From: Bacilli bacterium
GTDB taxonomy: Bacteria; Bacillota_I; Bacilli_A; RF39; UBA660
Assembly: GCA_017428495.1 (NCBI GenBank)
Contig: JAFRQS010000018.1
Coordinates: forward strand, 1 to 47,428
DNA length: 47,428 bases
Reading direction: 5' to 3'
How positions within the stretch are numbered: the first letter of the stretch is position 1; every line of letters starts with the position of its first letter. Of this stretch, positions 15,749 to 23,366 are shown piece by piece. Under the pieces are notes generated by a model, which searched no databases, was not told the DNA's origin, and was given only the letters and a program-made list of their open reading frames with translations. Made by a program: the position numbers and the translations under genes.

Positions 15749-15826
15749 ATGACAAAAAGAGAAAGAACTCAATTTATTATAATATTACTATTATTTTTCA
15801 TAGTAATCACCTTACTATATAAATAA
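15749..15826 (+). CDS. Small hydrophobic peptide, candidate type I toxin
   Basis: 25 residues: a basic start MTKRERTQ and one Ile/Leu/Phe membrane helix, ending Tyr-Lys. Size and layout match membrane-acting toxins of type I toxin-antitoxin loci (family pattern, not a named family). Translation signals GGCGGTGGTATT precede ATG 15749. CTTTCCT (15711-15717) pairs with AGGAAAG (15731-15737) just before the ribosome binding site, and GATTAGGTGCT (15702-15712) is an exact complement of AGCACCTAATC (15831-15841) after the stop. Structured leaders and 5'-3' pairing are common in such toxin mRNAs. It is too short for ordinary gene calling. Confidence 0.5.
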   Translation: MTKRERTQFIIILLLFFIVITLLYK

Positions 15827-15917
15827 AAATAGCACCTAATCATTGATTAGGTGCATTCTCAAAAAACTTTTGGAAAGCACTTGATTTAAGTGTATCCATT
15901 TTTTATGAGGAATTCCT
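15826..15917 (-). ncRNA. Candidate convergent (antitoxin) RNA, may also encode a 19-residue peptide
   Basis: The minus strand has TTTACA, a 17-bp spacer and TAAAAT upstream (about 15955-15925). It ends in a hairpin, GCACCTAATC/GATTAGGTGC, followed on this strand by TATTTTT at 15830-15825. The product would be about 90 nt and converge on the toxin gene. Within it ATG at 15899 opens MDTLKSSAFQKFFENAPNQ, with TGA in the hairpin loop. Whether it acts as RNA, peptide or both is unknown. Confidence 0.35.
15832..15854. terminator. Shared hairpin between convergent small transcripts
   Basis: GCACCTAATC (15832-15841), loop ATT, GATTAGGTGC (15845-15854): a perfect 10-bp stem. A T run follows only on the minus strand, so termination should be better in that direction. 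Confidence 0.65.
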
Positions 15918-15921
15918 CATA
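15904..15921. promoter_or_regulatory. 18-bp perfect palindrome next to the convergent promoter
   Basis: TATGAGGAATTCCTCATA is self-complementary. It overlaps the expected start of the minus-strand RNA. TCATATGAA occurs at 15917-15925 and again at 15933-15941. It could be an operator or an RNA stem that hides an AGGA translation signal. Confidence 0.45.
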
Positions 15922-16026
15922 TGAACATTTTATCATATGAATTAATAAGTGTAAATAAAACCACAAAATAATACATTAATTTGTATTATTTTTTTTATGT
16001 ATAAATATAATCTATTAGGAGGTTAT

Positions 16027-17244
16027 ATGTTTAAAAGTAAGTTTTTTAAAGTTTATGGTATGCCAATAATATTACTATTATCAATATTTATTGGAACAAT
16101 ACTTGGAATTGTTGTTAAAGATACTAGTATTTTTAAACCTTTTGGAGATATATTTTTAAATCTTATGTATACAATAGTTGTACCACTTGTATTTTTTACT
16201 ATTAGTAGTAGTATTGCTAATATGGTTAATTTAAGAAGATTAGGTAAAATACTTAAATATGTACTTATAGTGTTTGTAATTACCAGTTTAGTATCTAGTG
16301 TATTTATGTTAATTGGTATATCATTATTTGATGTTACTAAAGGCGTAAATATTGCTCTTACTAGTAGTGGTGAAGTAGATAAATTAAGTATAGGATCTCA
16401 AATTGTGAAGGCTCTTACTGTGACTGATTTTAGTAATATATTATCTAGAAGTAATATGTTACCATTAATTGTATTTAGTATTTTATTTGGAATAAGTGTT
16501 TCATTAATAGGTGAAAAAGGTAAGAGTGTTGCTAATATTTTAGAATCTATGTCATTAGTAATGATGAAATTAGTACATATTATTATGTACTATGCTCCAA
16601 TAGGATTATGTGCATATTTTGCAAATTTAGTAGGTGAATTTGGTCCAGAGTTAATTGGTAGTTATGCTAAAAGTATGATATTTTATTATGTAATGTGTAT
16701 AGTATATTTCTTATTATTTTATACATTATATGCATATATTACTAATAAGAAAAAAGGAGTTAAAACATTCTATAAAAATATATTAGGAGTAGTGCTTACA
16801 TCACTTGCAACTCAATCATCACTTGCAACACTACCAACAAATTTAGATACTACTAAAAATATTGGAGTACCAAAAGATATAAGAGAAGTAACTCTTCCAA
16901 TAGGAACTACTATGCATATGGAAGGTTCTAGTATGGGTGCAATACTTAAAATAGCATTCTTGTTTGCAATATTTAATAAACCTTTTGCTGGAGTAGGAAC
17001 AATGTTTACAGCAATATTAATAGCAGTATTATCATCAGTAGTTATGTCTGGTATACCAGGTGGAGGTTTAATAGGGGAAATGTTAATAGTAAGTTTATAT
17101 GGATTTCCACTTGAGGCATTCCCAATTATTGCTACAATTGGATGGATAATAGATCCACCTGCCACATGTATAAATGTTTGTGGTGATACAGCATCTAGTA
17201 TGTTAGTAACAAAATTAGTAGATAAAAGATTAGAAACAACCTAA
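16027..17244 (+). CDS. Dicarboxylate/amino-acid:cation symporter (SDF/DAACS family)
   Basis: 405 residues from ATG 16027, preceded by AGGAGG; the in-frame ATG at 15997 is upstream of that site. About eight membrane helices plus two hairpins, as in GltPh-type trimers that import glutamate, aspartate, dicarboxylates or Ser/Thr with Na+ or H+. Seen: VVPLVFFTISSSIANM, the HP1-like Ser-rich TSLATQSSLATLP, PIGTTMHMEGSS in TM7, GIPGGGLIGEM in HP2, and WIIDPPATCINVCGDT in TM8. The usual TM7 NMDG is HMEG here, which alters a Na+-site residue and may change coupling or substrate. A single-gene unit ending in a strong terminator. Confidence 0.88.
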   Translation: MFKSKFFKVYGMPIILLLSIFIGTILGIVVKDTSIFKPFGDIFLNLMYTIVVPLVFFTISSSIANMVNLRRLGKILKYVLIVFVITSLVSSVFMLIGISLFDVTKGVNIALTSSGEVDKLSIGSQIVKALTVTDFSNILSRSNMLPLIVFSILFGISVSLIGEKGKSVANILESMSLVMMKLVHIIMYYAPIGLCAYFANLVGEFGPELIGSYAKSMIFYYVMCIVYFLLFYTLYAYITNKKKGVKTFYKNILGVVLTSLATQSSLATLPTNLDTTKNIGVPKDIREVTLPIGTTMHMEGSSMGAILKIAFLFAIFNKPFAGVGTMFTAILIAVLSSVVMSGIPGGGLIGEMLIVSLYGFPLEAFPIIATIGWIIDPPATCINVCGDTASSMLVTKLVDKRLETT

Positions 17245-17256
17245 AGGTTGTTTTTT
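17234..17256 (+). terminator. Terminator after the symporter gene
   Basis: AAACAACC, loop TAAA, GGTTGTTT, then a T run; overlaps the stop codon. Confidence 0.85.
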
Positions 17257-17338
17257 CAACTTAAAGTTGAGTAAACTAAACTATAATTTTATTGAGTTTT
17301 TTTAATGTCTAATGTAAAATTATACTTGAGGTGATTTT

Positions 17339-18454
17339 ATGGTTTATTTAGATTATTCAGCAACAACACCTGCTAATAAAGAAGTATTAGATACTTTTGT
17401 TAAAGCAAGTGAAAAATACATAGGTAATCCTAATTCGTTACATAAATTAGGTACTGATGCTAAAAATTTAATTGATAGTGCAACAAATCAAATAAAAGAA
17501 ATATTAAAAACTGATAAAGAAGTAATATATACTAGTGGTTCTTCTGAATCAAATAATTTGGTTATTAAAGGCATTTGTAGTAGATATAAAAACAGAGGTA
17601 ATCATATAATTATAAGTCCTTTCGAACATTCTTCTATAGTAGCACCTGTTAATTACTTAATGGATAGAGGCTTTGAAGTTGACTTTGTTAATTTAGATGA
17701 GAATGGTATGGTTGATTTAAATCATTTAAAGAGTTTAATGAGGGATACTACTATACTTGTATCTATAGCTAGTGTTAATAGTGAGATAGGACTTCTTCAA
17801 CCAATAGAAGAAATAGGTAAGATAGTAAAAGAATATCCAAAATGCTATTTTCATAGTGATATGACTCAAAGTATTGGTAAAGTTAATGTTCCTATGGATA
17901 ATGTTGATTTTATTAGTTTTTCTGCACATAAATTTTTTGGAGTAAAAGGAATAGGAGTATTACTTAAAAAATCAAGTATAGTTATAGATCCATTGATACA
18001 TGGAGGAAAGAGTACAACAGTTTATAGAAGCGGTACCCCAGCATTACCATTGATTGCATCATTATCTAAAGCATTAAGACTTGCATACAATGATTTTGAT
18101 AAAAAGTATTATCATGTATTAGAACTAAATAAATATTTGAAAGATAATTTAAAAAAGTATGGTAATGTATTTATAAATAGTAATGATTATTCAATTCCAC
18201 ATATACTAAATATAAGTGTAATAGGTGTTAAGCCTGAAACTATGTTACATGCATTAGAAGAATATGAAATTTATATTTCTACTCAAAGTGCATGTTCTAG
18301 TTCAAATACTGTATCTAAGGCAGTACTTAATTTAACGCATGATGAAGAAAGGGCTAAATCAAGTATAAGGATAAGTATATCATATCTTACTACAAAAAAA
18401 GAGATTGATTTATTCTTAGATGCATTTGATAAGTGTTATAATAAATTGGTATGA
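17339..18454 (+). CDS. Cysteine desulfurase (NifS/IscS family, class V aminotransferase)
   Basis: 371 residues. It takes sulfur from L-cysteine as a persulfide on an active Cys for Fe-S cluster or thio-cofactor synthesis. Seen: YLDYSATTPANKEV at the start, TSGSSESNNLVIKG (PLP phosphate loop), HSDMTQSIGKV, SFSAHKFFGVKG with PLP Lys198, and the mobile-loop STQSACSSS with Cys319. The canonical GGGQERGxRxGTxN is GGKSTTVYRSGTPALP here, a divergence often seen in the NifS-like subgroup. The short loop around the Cys suggests a group I/NifS-IscS type and not SufS. It overlaps the next gene by 4 nt (ATGA). A SufU-like scaffold fused to NUDIX lies at 36013. Confidence 0.93.
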   Translation: MVYLDYSATTPANKEVLDTFVKASEKYIGNPNSLHKLGTDAKNLIDSATNQIKEILKTDKEVIYTSGSSESNNLVIKGICSRYKNRGNHIIISPFEHSSIVAPVNYLMDRGFEVDFVNLDENGMVDLNHLKSLMRDTTILVSIASVNSEIGLLQPIEEIGKIVKEYPKCYFHSDMTQSIGKVNVPMDNVDFISFSAHKFFGVKGIGVLLKKSSIVIDPLIHGGKSTTVYRSGTPALPLIASLSKALRLAYNDFDKKYYHVLELNKYLKDNLKKYGNVFINSNDYSIPHILNISVIGVKPETMLHALEEYEIYISTQSACSSSNTVSKAVLNLTHDEERAKSSIRISISYLTTKKEIDLFLDAFDKCYNKLV

Positions 18455-18702
18455 AGATAATAAGAATAAGTGCAGTATGGTGTGGTAGTTGTATAAAAAT
18501 GAAAAATGTATGGAAAGAAGTAGAAAAGGATTATAATTTAGATATTACTAATTATGATTATGATTTTGATGAAGAAGAAGTAAAAAAATATAATGTAGGT
18601 AATATTTTGCCAGTTGCAATCTTTTTTGACGATAATGGAAATGAGATAAAAAGATTAATTGGTGAAAAAACTAAAGAAGAAATAGAGAGTGTGTTAGTAT
18701 GA
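18451..18702 (+). CDS. Small thioredoxin-like protein
   Basis: 83 residues with the motif VWCGSC at Cys11/Cys14, and a cis-Pro position in NILPVAIFF near residue 50, as in thioredoxin folds. Shorter than standard thioredoxin (about 105). No signal peptide, so cytoplasmic. It overlaps the cysteine desulfurase by ATGA and the next gene by ATGA, so the three are translationally coupled. A likely role is passing electrons to the membrane CcdA-like partner, or reducing the desulfurase persulfide or substrates; both are inference. Confidence 0.85.
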   Translation: MKIIRISAVWCGSCIKMKNVWKEVEKDYNLDITNYDYDFDEEEVKKYNVGNILPVAIFFDDNGNEIKRLIGEKTKEEIESVLV

Positions 18703-19898
18703 AAAAGATTAAAGTATTTATAATATCATTGTTGTTTTTGATATTATTCCTTCCAAATATTACAAAAGCTGATGAAAAAGAAATAAGATTATATTTATTT
18801 CACCAATCTACGTGTCCTCACTGTAAAGAAGAAATAAAATTTTTGGAATCAATAAAAGATGAATATCCAAATGTAGATATGGTATTTTATGAAATAGATA
18901 CAAATGAAATGAATTATAACTTTTATAGAAAAGTAATGAAAGAGACAGGTATAAATGGTACTGGAGTACCATTTACTATGATAGGTACAGATTATTATAT
19001 TGGTTTTGGTGATGGTGATGGAGAAGCAATAGTAAATAGTATAAATAAGTTTTTAAAAAGCGATGGATATATTGATGTTATATCTAGAATAAAAAATGAA
19101 GAAGATATAAGTCAAATAAATTATAATAGTGATCCTCAAAATGAGAGAAAAATTCCTTTGCTTGGTAAGATAAATATACAAAATGTATCATTGCCTCTTG
19201 TATCTATAGTAATAGGCTTAGTAGATGGATTTAATCCGTGTGCAATGTGGGTATTGTTATTTTTAATAACTATGTTATTTAATATGAAAGATAAAAAGAA
19301 AATGTGGATACTTGGAATTACATTTTTAGTTACATCTGCATTAGTATATCTATTATTTATGTTAGCGTGGTTAAAAGTAGCATTAAGTTTTACATCTATA
19401 AAAATAATTAGAATATTAATTGCTTTAGTAGCATTTGTAGGTGGATATATAAATTTAAGAAGTTTTGTTAAATCATTAGGCAAAGATGATGGCTGTGAAG
19501 TTGTAGATGATAAGAAAAGAAAATCTATTATTTCTAAAATAAAGAAAATAGCTGGTGAGAAAAGTTTTGCATTAGCAATAGTTGGTATAATTACTTTAGC
19601 TGTATCTGTTAATTTAGTAGAACTTGCATGTTCTGCTGGATTACCACTTGTATTTACTCAGATATTGGCAATAAATAATTTAAGCGCATTTGGCTATGGA
19701 TTTTATATGTTTTTGTATATATTATTCTTCTTAATAGATGATATAGTAATATTTGTAATAGCTATGCTTACATTAAATATTAAGGGTATATCTAGCAAAT
19801 ATGGTAAATATTCTCATTTAATAGGTGGAATAATAATGGTTTTAATAGGAATATTAATGATATTTAAACCAGAATGGTTAATGTTTAATTTTAGTTAA
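18699..19898 (+). CDS. Extracytoplasmic thioredoxin domain fused to a CcdA/DsbD-like electron carrier
   Basis: 399 residues. Signal peptide (about 1-24), glutaredoxin/thioredoxin-like domain with STCPHC (Cys39/Cys42) and a GVPFTMI cis-Pro site, then a membrane part with six or so helices. The membrane part carries the paired Cys of the CcdA/DsbD core: GLVDGFNPCAMW (Cys181) and VELACSAGLPL (Cys311). DsbD-type proteins move electrons from cytoplasmic thioredoxin across the membrane to outside thiols (family knowledge). The upstream thioredoxin would be the donor. Domain order (soluble N-terminal domain, then CcdA-like) resembles DsbD in minimal form. A terminator follows. Confidence 0.85.
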   Translation: MKKIKVFIISLLFLILFLPNITKADEKEIRLYLFHQSTCPHCKEEIKFLESIKDEYPNVDMVFYEIDTNEMNYNFYRKVMKETGINGTGVPFTMIGTDYYIGFGDGDGEAIVNSINKFLKSDGYIDVISRIKNEEDISQINYNSDPQNERKIPLLGKINIQNVSLPLVSIVIGLVDGFNPCAMWVLLFLITMLFNMKDKKKMWILGITFLVTSALVYLLFMLAWLKVALSFTSIKIIRILIALVAFVGGYINLRSFVKSLGKDDGCEVVDDKKRKSIISKIKKIAGEKSFALAIVGIITLAVSVNLVELACSAGLPLVFTQILAINNLSAFGYGFYMFLYILFFLIDDIVIFVIAMLTLNIKGISSKYGKYSHLIGGIIMVLIGILMIFKPEWLMFNFS

Positions 19899-19902
19899 AA
19901 TT

Positions 19903-19945
19903 AAAATAGATTTGTAAAAATATGTATACAAATCTATTTTTTTTA
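19903..19945 (+). terminator. Terminator of the thiol-redox operon
   Basis: AAAATAGATTTGTA (19903-19916) pairs exactly with TACAAATCTATTTT (19927-19940), then T run. Confidence 0.88.
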
Positions 19946-19954
19946 TTAAAGTAC

Positions 19955-19982
19955 TTGACAATGATTGAAAATGCGATATTAT
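19955..19982 (+). promoter_or_regulatory. Promoter of the small membrane protein gene
   Basis: TTGACA (19955-19960), 16-bp spacer, TATTAT (19977-19982). Confidence 0.7.
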
Positions 19983-20005
19983 ATGGTCAAATTGAGGGGA
20001 TGGGT

Positions 20006-20170
20006 ATGAAGAAAGAATTATTGCTGTTGTTGTTTTTCATGCTATTAATGCCTAATGTAGCTTCTAATGATAATCTTATAATTGCTGGATTTGGTACTAG
20101 TGATTTTGGTGTAGCAATTATAGGTATAGCAGGGGCTTTATTAATGAGAAGCATAAAAGAAAAAAAATAA
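20006..20170 (+). CDS. Small secreted or membrane protein, 54 residues
   Basis: From ATG 20006, with GAGGGG six bases upstream; the in-frame ATG at 20000 directly abuts that site. A Leu-rich signal-like N-terminus (about 5-22, ending NVAS) is followed by a short Asn/Gly/Asp segment and a second hydrophobic helix (FGVAIIGIAGALL), then a Lys-rich end. It looks like a two-helix membrane peptide or a processed peptide. Not recognised. It has a dedicated consensus promoter and terminator, which argues that it is a true gene. Confidence 0.65.
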   Translation: MKKELLLLLFFMLLMPNVASNDNLIIAGFGTSDFGVAIIGIAGALLMRSIKEKK

Positions 20171-20197
20171 AGAACATTATTTAGTGTTCTTTATTTT
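20162..20197. terminator. Bidirectional terminator between the small membrane gene and rarA
   Basis: AAAAATAAAGAACA (20162-20175) pairs exactly with TGTTCTTTATTTTT (20184-20197). It overlaps the 3' ends of both convergent genes. Confidence 0.85.
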
Positions 20198-21388
20198 TGT
20201 ATAAGCTTCTTTTAATAGTAATTCATATTTACTAGTGTCCTTTGGCATATAGTATTTTCTATTTATAAGTTCATCTGGTAAGTATTGTTGTACTACATAT
20301 CCTCCTTTATAATCATGTGGATATTTATATCCAAATGCAGTGCTATTTATATGCTTTGGTACTCTATATGCGTGTCCACTTTCTATATCTTGTAGAACTT
20401 TTTGTATAGCAGCATTTGCACTATTAGATTTTGGTGATAGTGCAAGTTCAATTACTACTGATGATAATGGAATTACAAGTTCAGGCATACCTAATCTTTC
20501 ACATGCACTTATTGCAGCCATTACTTTGGGCCCCATAGATGGATTGGCGAGGCCTATATCTTCATACGTAATTACAGATAATCTTCTATAAATACTATCA
20601 AAGTCACCAGCATTTATTAATCTTCCAAGGTAATATAAAGAAGCATCAACATCACTACCTCTAATACTTTTTTGAAAAGCACTTAATAAATCATAATGAC
20701 CATCACCATCTTTGTCATCTATATATGCAGGTTTGTTATCTATTTCTTTAACATTGTCAATTGTCACTTTTTTATTACTTGATGTATAAAATGATAATTC
20801 TAATAAATTATAAGCATATCTTAAATCACCATTACATAGTTTCACAATATAATCAATGGTTGCATCATCTATTTTAATTCCTTTTAGATATTCGCTGTCG
20901 ATAGCTCTTTTTATACCAATTTTAATTTCATCATTTGTTAATGATTTTAATTCAAATATTTGACATCTACTTCTAATAGCAGGATTTATACTATGATATG
21001 GATTAGATGTAGTCATACCTATAATTGTGATTAAACCATTTTCTAAATAAGGGAGTAGTAGATCTTGTTTATCTTTGTTTAGTCTATGAATTTCATCCAT
21101 AATAAGAATAAGTCCTTTATATAGTTTTGCTTCTTCAACAACAACATCAAAGTCTTTTTTATTATTTATAGTAGCATTTAAATATCTAACTCTTTCATTT
21201 AATTCATTAGCTATAGCGTATGCAATACTAGTTTTACCAATGCCAGGTTTGCCATATAATATCATTGAAAATAATTTCTTATTTTTTACTAAATTATATA
21301 TTATTTTATTTTTGCCAACTAAATGACTTTGACCAATAATTTCAGATAGCTTTGTTGGCTTTAACTTATTTGCTAAAGGTTCATTCAT
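20177..21388 (-). CDS. rarA: Replication-associated recombination protein A (RarA/MgsA AAA+ ATPase)
   Basis: 403 residues from ATG 21388, with GGTGAT just upstream; the longer in-frame start at 21412 is not supported. RarA acts at stalled replication forks. Seen: PTKLSEIIGQSHLVG, Walker A YGKPGIGKTS (about 45-54), Walker B LILMDEIHR, sensor MTTSNPYHSINPAIRSRC, and the C-terminal tetramerisation part with YYLGRLINAGDFDSIYRR, VITYEDIGLANP and KHINSTAFGYKYPHDY. Length is typical. On the minus strand TATAAT lies just upstream of the ribosome binding site, giving a very short leader. Confidence 0.96.
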   Translation of the reverse strand: MNEPLANKLKPTKLSEIIGQSHLVGKNKIIYNLVKNKKLFSMILYGKPGIGKTSIAYAIANELNERVRYLNATINNKKDFDVVVEEAKLYKGLILIMDEIHRLNKDKQDLLLPYLENGLITIIGMTTSNPYHSINPAIRSRCQIFELKSLTNDEIKIGIKRAIDSEYLKGIKIDDATIDYIVKLCNGDLRYAYNLLELSFYTSSNKKVTIDNVKEIDNKPAYIDDKDGDGHYDLLSAFQKSIRGSDVDASLYYLGRLINAGDFDSIYRRLSVITYEDIGLANPSMGPKVMAAISACERLGMPELVIPLSSVVIELALSPKSNSANAAIQKVLQDIESGHAYRVPKHINSTAFGYKYPHDYKGGYVVQQYLPDELINRKYYMPKDTSKYELLLKEAYTKIKNTK

Positions 21389-21492
21389 AATATCACCACT
21401 TTTATTATACAATATATTTACATTTAAAAAAATAAAGTATAATTAAAATAATCATAAAATTGTTATAATATATATAAAGATAGAGGTGAATT

Positions 21493-22383
21493 ATGAGAGA
21501 ATTAACTCCAGAACAGCTAAAATATTATGAAGAGAATAATCATAAGCAAAATATAATGATTGTACTACTTATAGTTATAATAGTGCTATTAGCTATTTTA
21601 TGTGTTTATTTTACGTTTTTTAATAGAAGGATGAATGAAGATAATGAGTTAATAACAAAAAAGATAGATTCACAGTTTGAAGATATTTCATACATTTCAA
21701 TGGTTATTAATGGTGTTTCACATGATGAAATAATTATGCAAGGTATTTTAAAACATACTAAGGGTAAAGATGTTATTGCAAGTAAGTTTATCAATATAAG
21801 TAGTATGGAAGAATCAACTATAAAATTAGGAGAAGAATTGGGATTTAGCAAAGAACAAATTGATAGAATTGATATTACTTTATGGGAAAGGATGATAAAA
21901 GAAGGTACTGATTTTACAATTTATGATAAAAAGGATGTAACCGATACAATTGCAAAATTATATAATGGATATAAGCATAATTTAAATTTTGATAATAGTA
22001 TATGTATAGATATGAGTGTAGGAATTGCGTGTTATGATAAGAATATAGAAAAATTAATATATCATAAAAGTGTAGATTTGACTCAAAACTCAAGTATAAT
22101 GCTACCTAAAATAATATTAAATAAAGAAATAAATAATGATGTATATAAGATATCATTTATGCAAACGTATTATAAATTTGAAGAAGATGAGAATGAAGAT
22201 TATTGTTATATAGTAGATAAAGATAATTATAGATTAAGTGTAGATTGTATTGATGAGGTTAATGATTTAACTACTATAGAAAAATATGAAAAGTTGCATG
22301 AAGATGAAATGCCAAAGTATGAAGTATCATTTAAAATAAATGATAATAGTTATGAATTCATAGATGTTAAGAGAATAAATTAG
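21493..22383 (+). CDS. Hypothetical single-pass membrane protein
   Basis: 296 residues. Short cytoplasmic start (LTPEQLKYYEENNHKQN), one membrane helix (about 18-41, Ile/Val/Leu-rich), then a ~250-residue acidic outer domain rich in Asp, Asn and Tyr with a few Cys. Family not recognised. The promoter TGTTATAAT is at 21461-21469 and the ribosome binding site GAGGTGAAT precedes ATG 21493. A terminator closes the unit. It is divergent from rarA. Confidence 0.75.
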   Translation: MRELTPEQLKYYEENNHKQNIMIVLLIVIIVLLAILCVYFTFFNRRMNEDNELITKKIDSQFEDISYISMVINGVSHDEIIMQGILKHTKGKDVIASKFINISSMEESTIKLGEELGFSKEQIDRIDITLWERMIKEGTDFTIYDKKDVTDTIAKLYNGYKHNLNFDNSICIDMSVGIACYDKNIEKLIYHKSVDLTQNSSIMLPKIILNKEINNDVYKISFMQTYYKFEEDENEDYCYIVDKDNYRLSVDCIDEVNDLTTIEKYEKLHEDEMPKYEVSFKINDNSYEFIDVKRIN

Positions 22384-22404
22384 TGTGTCTAACACACTTT
22401 TTTT
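22382..22404 (+). terminator. Terminator after the membrane protein
   Basis: AGTGTGT (22382-22388), loop CTA, ACACACT (22392-22398), then T run. Confidence 0.85.
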
Positions 22405-22412
22405 GATATAAT
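22404..22412 (+). promoter_or_regulatory. Extended -10 promoter of the recombinase gene
   Basis: TGATATAAT at 22404-22412, 16 nt before ATG 22429; the ribosome binding site GGGTGAT lies between them, so the leader is very short. Confidence 0.6.
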
Positions 22413-22428
22413 AATATTGGGTGATATT

Positions 22429-23301
22429 ATGGATGATGAAATTAAGGAATACATAGAGTATTGCTTGATAGAAAAGAAATTATCTATGAATACTATTGAT
22501 GCTTATAAAAATGATTTAAAAAAATATAGTCTATACTTTAATAGAAGTATTAGAAATATTAGTAGACAAGATATTTCTAAATTTATAGAAGCATTAAAGA
22601 ATGAAGCTTTAAATGAAAAAACAATAAATCATATATTGGGTTCAATAAAAGGATTACATAATTATTTTTCTATGCATTATAATATGCCTAATGTAACTGA
22701 AGGTATAGAAAGACTTAAAGTTTCAAAAACATTACCTAAGGTACTTACTATAGATGAAGTTGATAGATTACTCAATATTGAATGTAATAGTATATATGAT
22801 TATCGAAATAAAGCAATGCTTGAATTGATGTATTCTTCAGGACTTAGAATTTCGGAATTGTTATCATTAACTATCACAGATGTTGATTTAAATAATAACA
22901 TAGTTAAGGTTTTTGGAAAGGGTTCTAAAGAGAGGATAGTGCCTATAGGTGATTATGCTACGGTGGCATTAGAAAAATATATGTTAGAGTGTAGAATTGC
23001 TCTTATAAAAAAAGGAAGATATAATGATTTTTTATTTTTAAATAATCATGGTACTAAGATGAGTAGGAGTGGCTTTTTTAAGATTATTCAAAAAATAGCA
23101 TTAGATAAAGGGATAAAAAAAGAAATATCTCCGCATACTTTGAGACATTCATTTGCTACACATATGTTAGAATGTGGTGCAGATTTGAGAAGTATACAGG
23201 AATTGTTAGGACATGAAAATATGTCTACAACAAGTATATATACGCACGTTCAAAGTAATTTATTAAGAAAAAACTATGATGATTTTCATCCTAGAAAATA
23301 G
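22429..23301 (+). CDS. xerD: Tyrosine recombinase XerC/XerD type
   Basis: 290 residues from ATG 22429 (GGTGATATT upstream; the TTG at 22417 is not preferred). N-terminal SAM-like DNA-binding domain with LSMNTIDAYKNDLKKY, then the catalytic domain with SGLRISELL (Arg140), GKGSKER (Lys167), SPHTLRHSFATHML (His236, Arg239), GHENMSTTSIYTHV (His262, Tyr271). All catalytic residues are present. Xer recombinases resolve chromosome dimers at dif. No phage or integrative element genes adjoin it, which supports the housekeeping role; XerC, XerD or XerS assignment is not certain from the sequence alone. Confidence 0.92.
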   Translation: MDDEIKEYIEYCLIEKKLSMNTIDAYKNDLKKYSLYFNRSIRNISRQDISKFIEALKNEALNEKTINHILGSIKGLHNYFSMHYNMPNVTEGIERLKVSKTLPKVLTIDEVDRLLNIECNSIYDYRNKAMLELMYSSGLRISELLSLTITDVDLNNNIVKVFGKGSKERIVPIGDYATVALEKYMLECRIALIKKGRYNDFLFLNNHGTKMSRSGFFKIIQKIALDKGIKKEISPHTLRHSFATHMLECGADLRSIQELLGHENMSTTSIYTHVQSNLLRKNYDDFHPRK

Positions 23302-23366
23302 TTTTAAAATATTAATTTTGTTGAATAAATTTAAGGTTTATATTAAAATATAAATGAGGTGAAAGT

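Larger units (their letters stand above)
15691..15899. repeat. Imperfect inverted repeat flanking the small-toxin candidate
   Basis: The left arm 15691-15716 starts ATGGATACA and ends GTGCTTTCC. The right arm 15872-15899, read on the minus strand, starts and ends with the same 9-mers; the middle 8-10 bases differ. The arms could pair at the two ends of a long toxin mRNA, or be terminal repeats of a small mobile element. No target-site duplication is obvious. Confidence 0.7.

Noticed and set aside
17339..18454. SufS-type desulfurase
   Set aside because: The short active-site loop with SACSSS fits the NifS/IscS-like group better; no suf genes adjoin it.
22429..23301. Integrase of a prophage or integrative element
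   Set aside because: No phage, conjugation or att-like features adjoin it, and the protein is of Xer length and composition.
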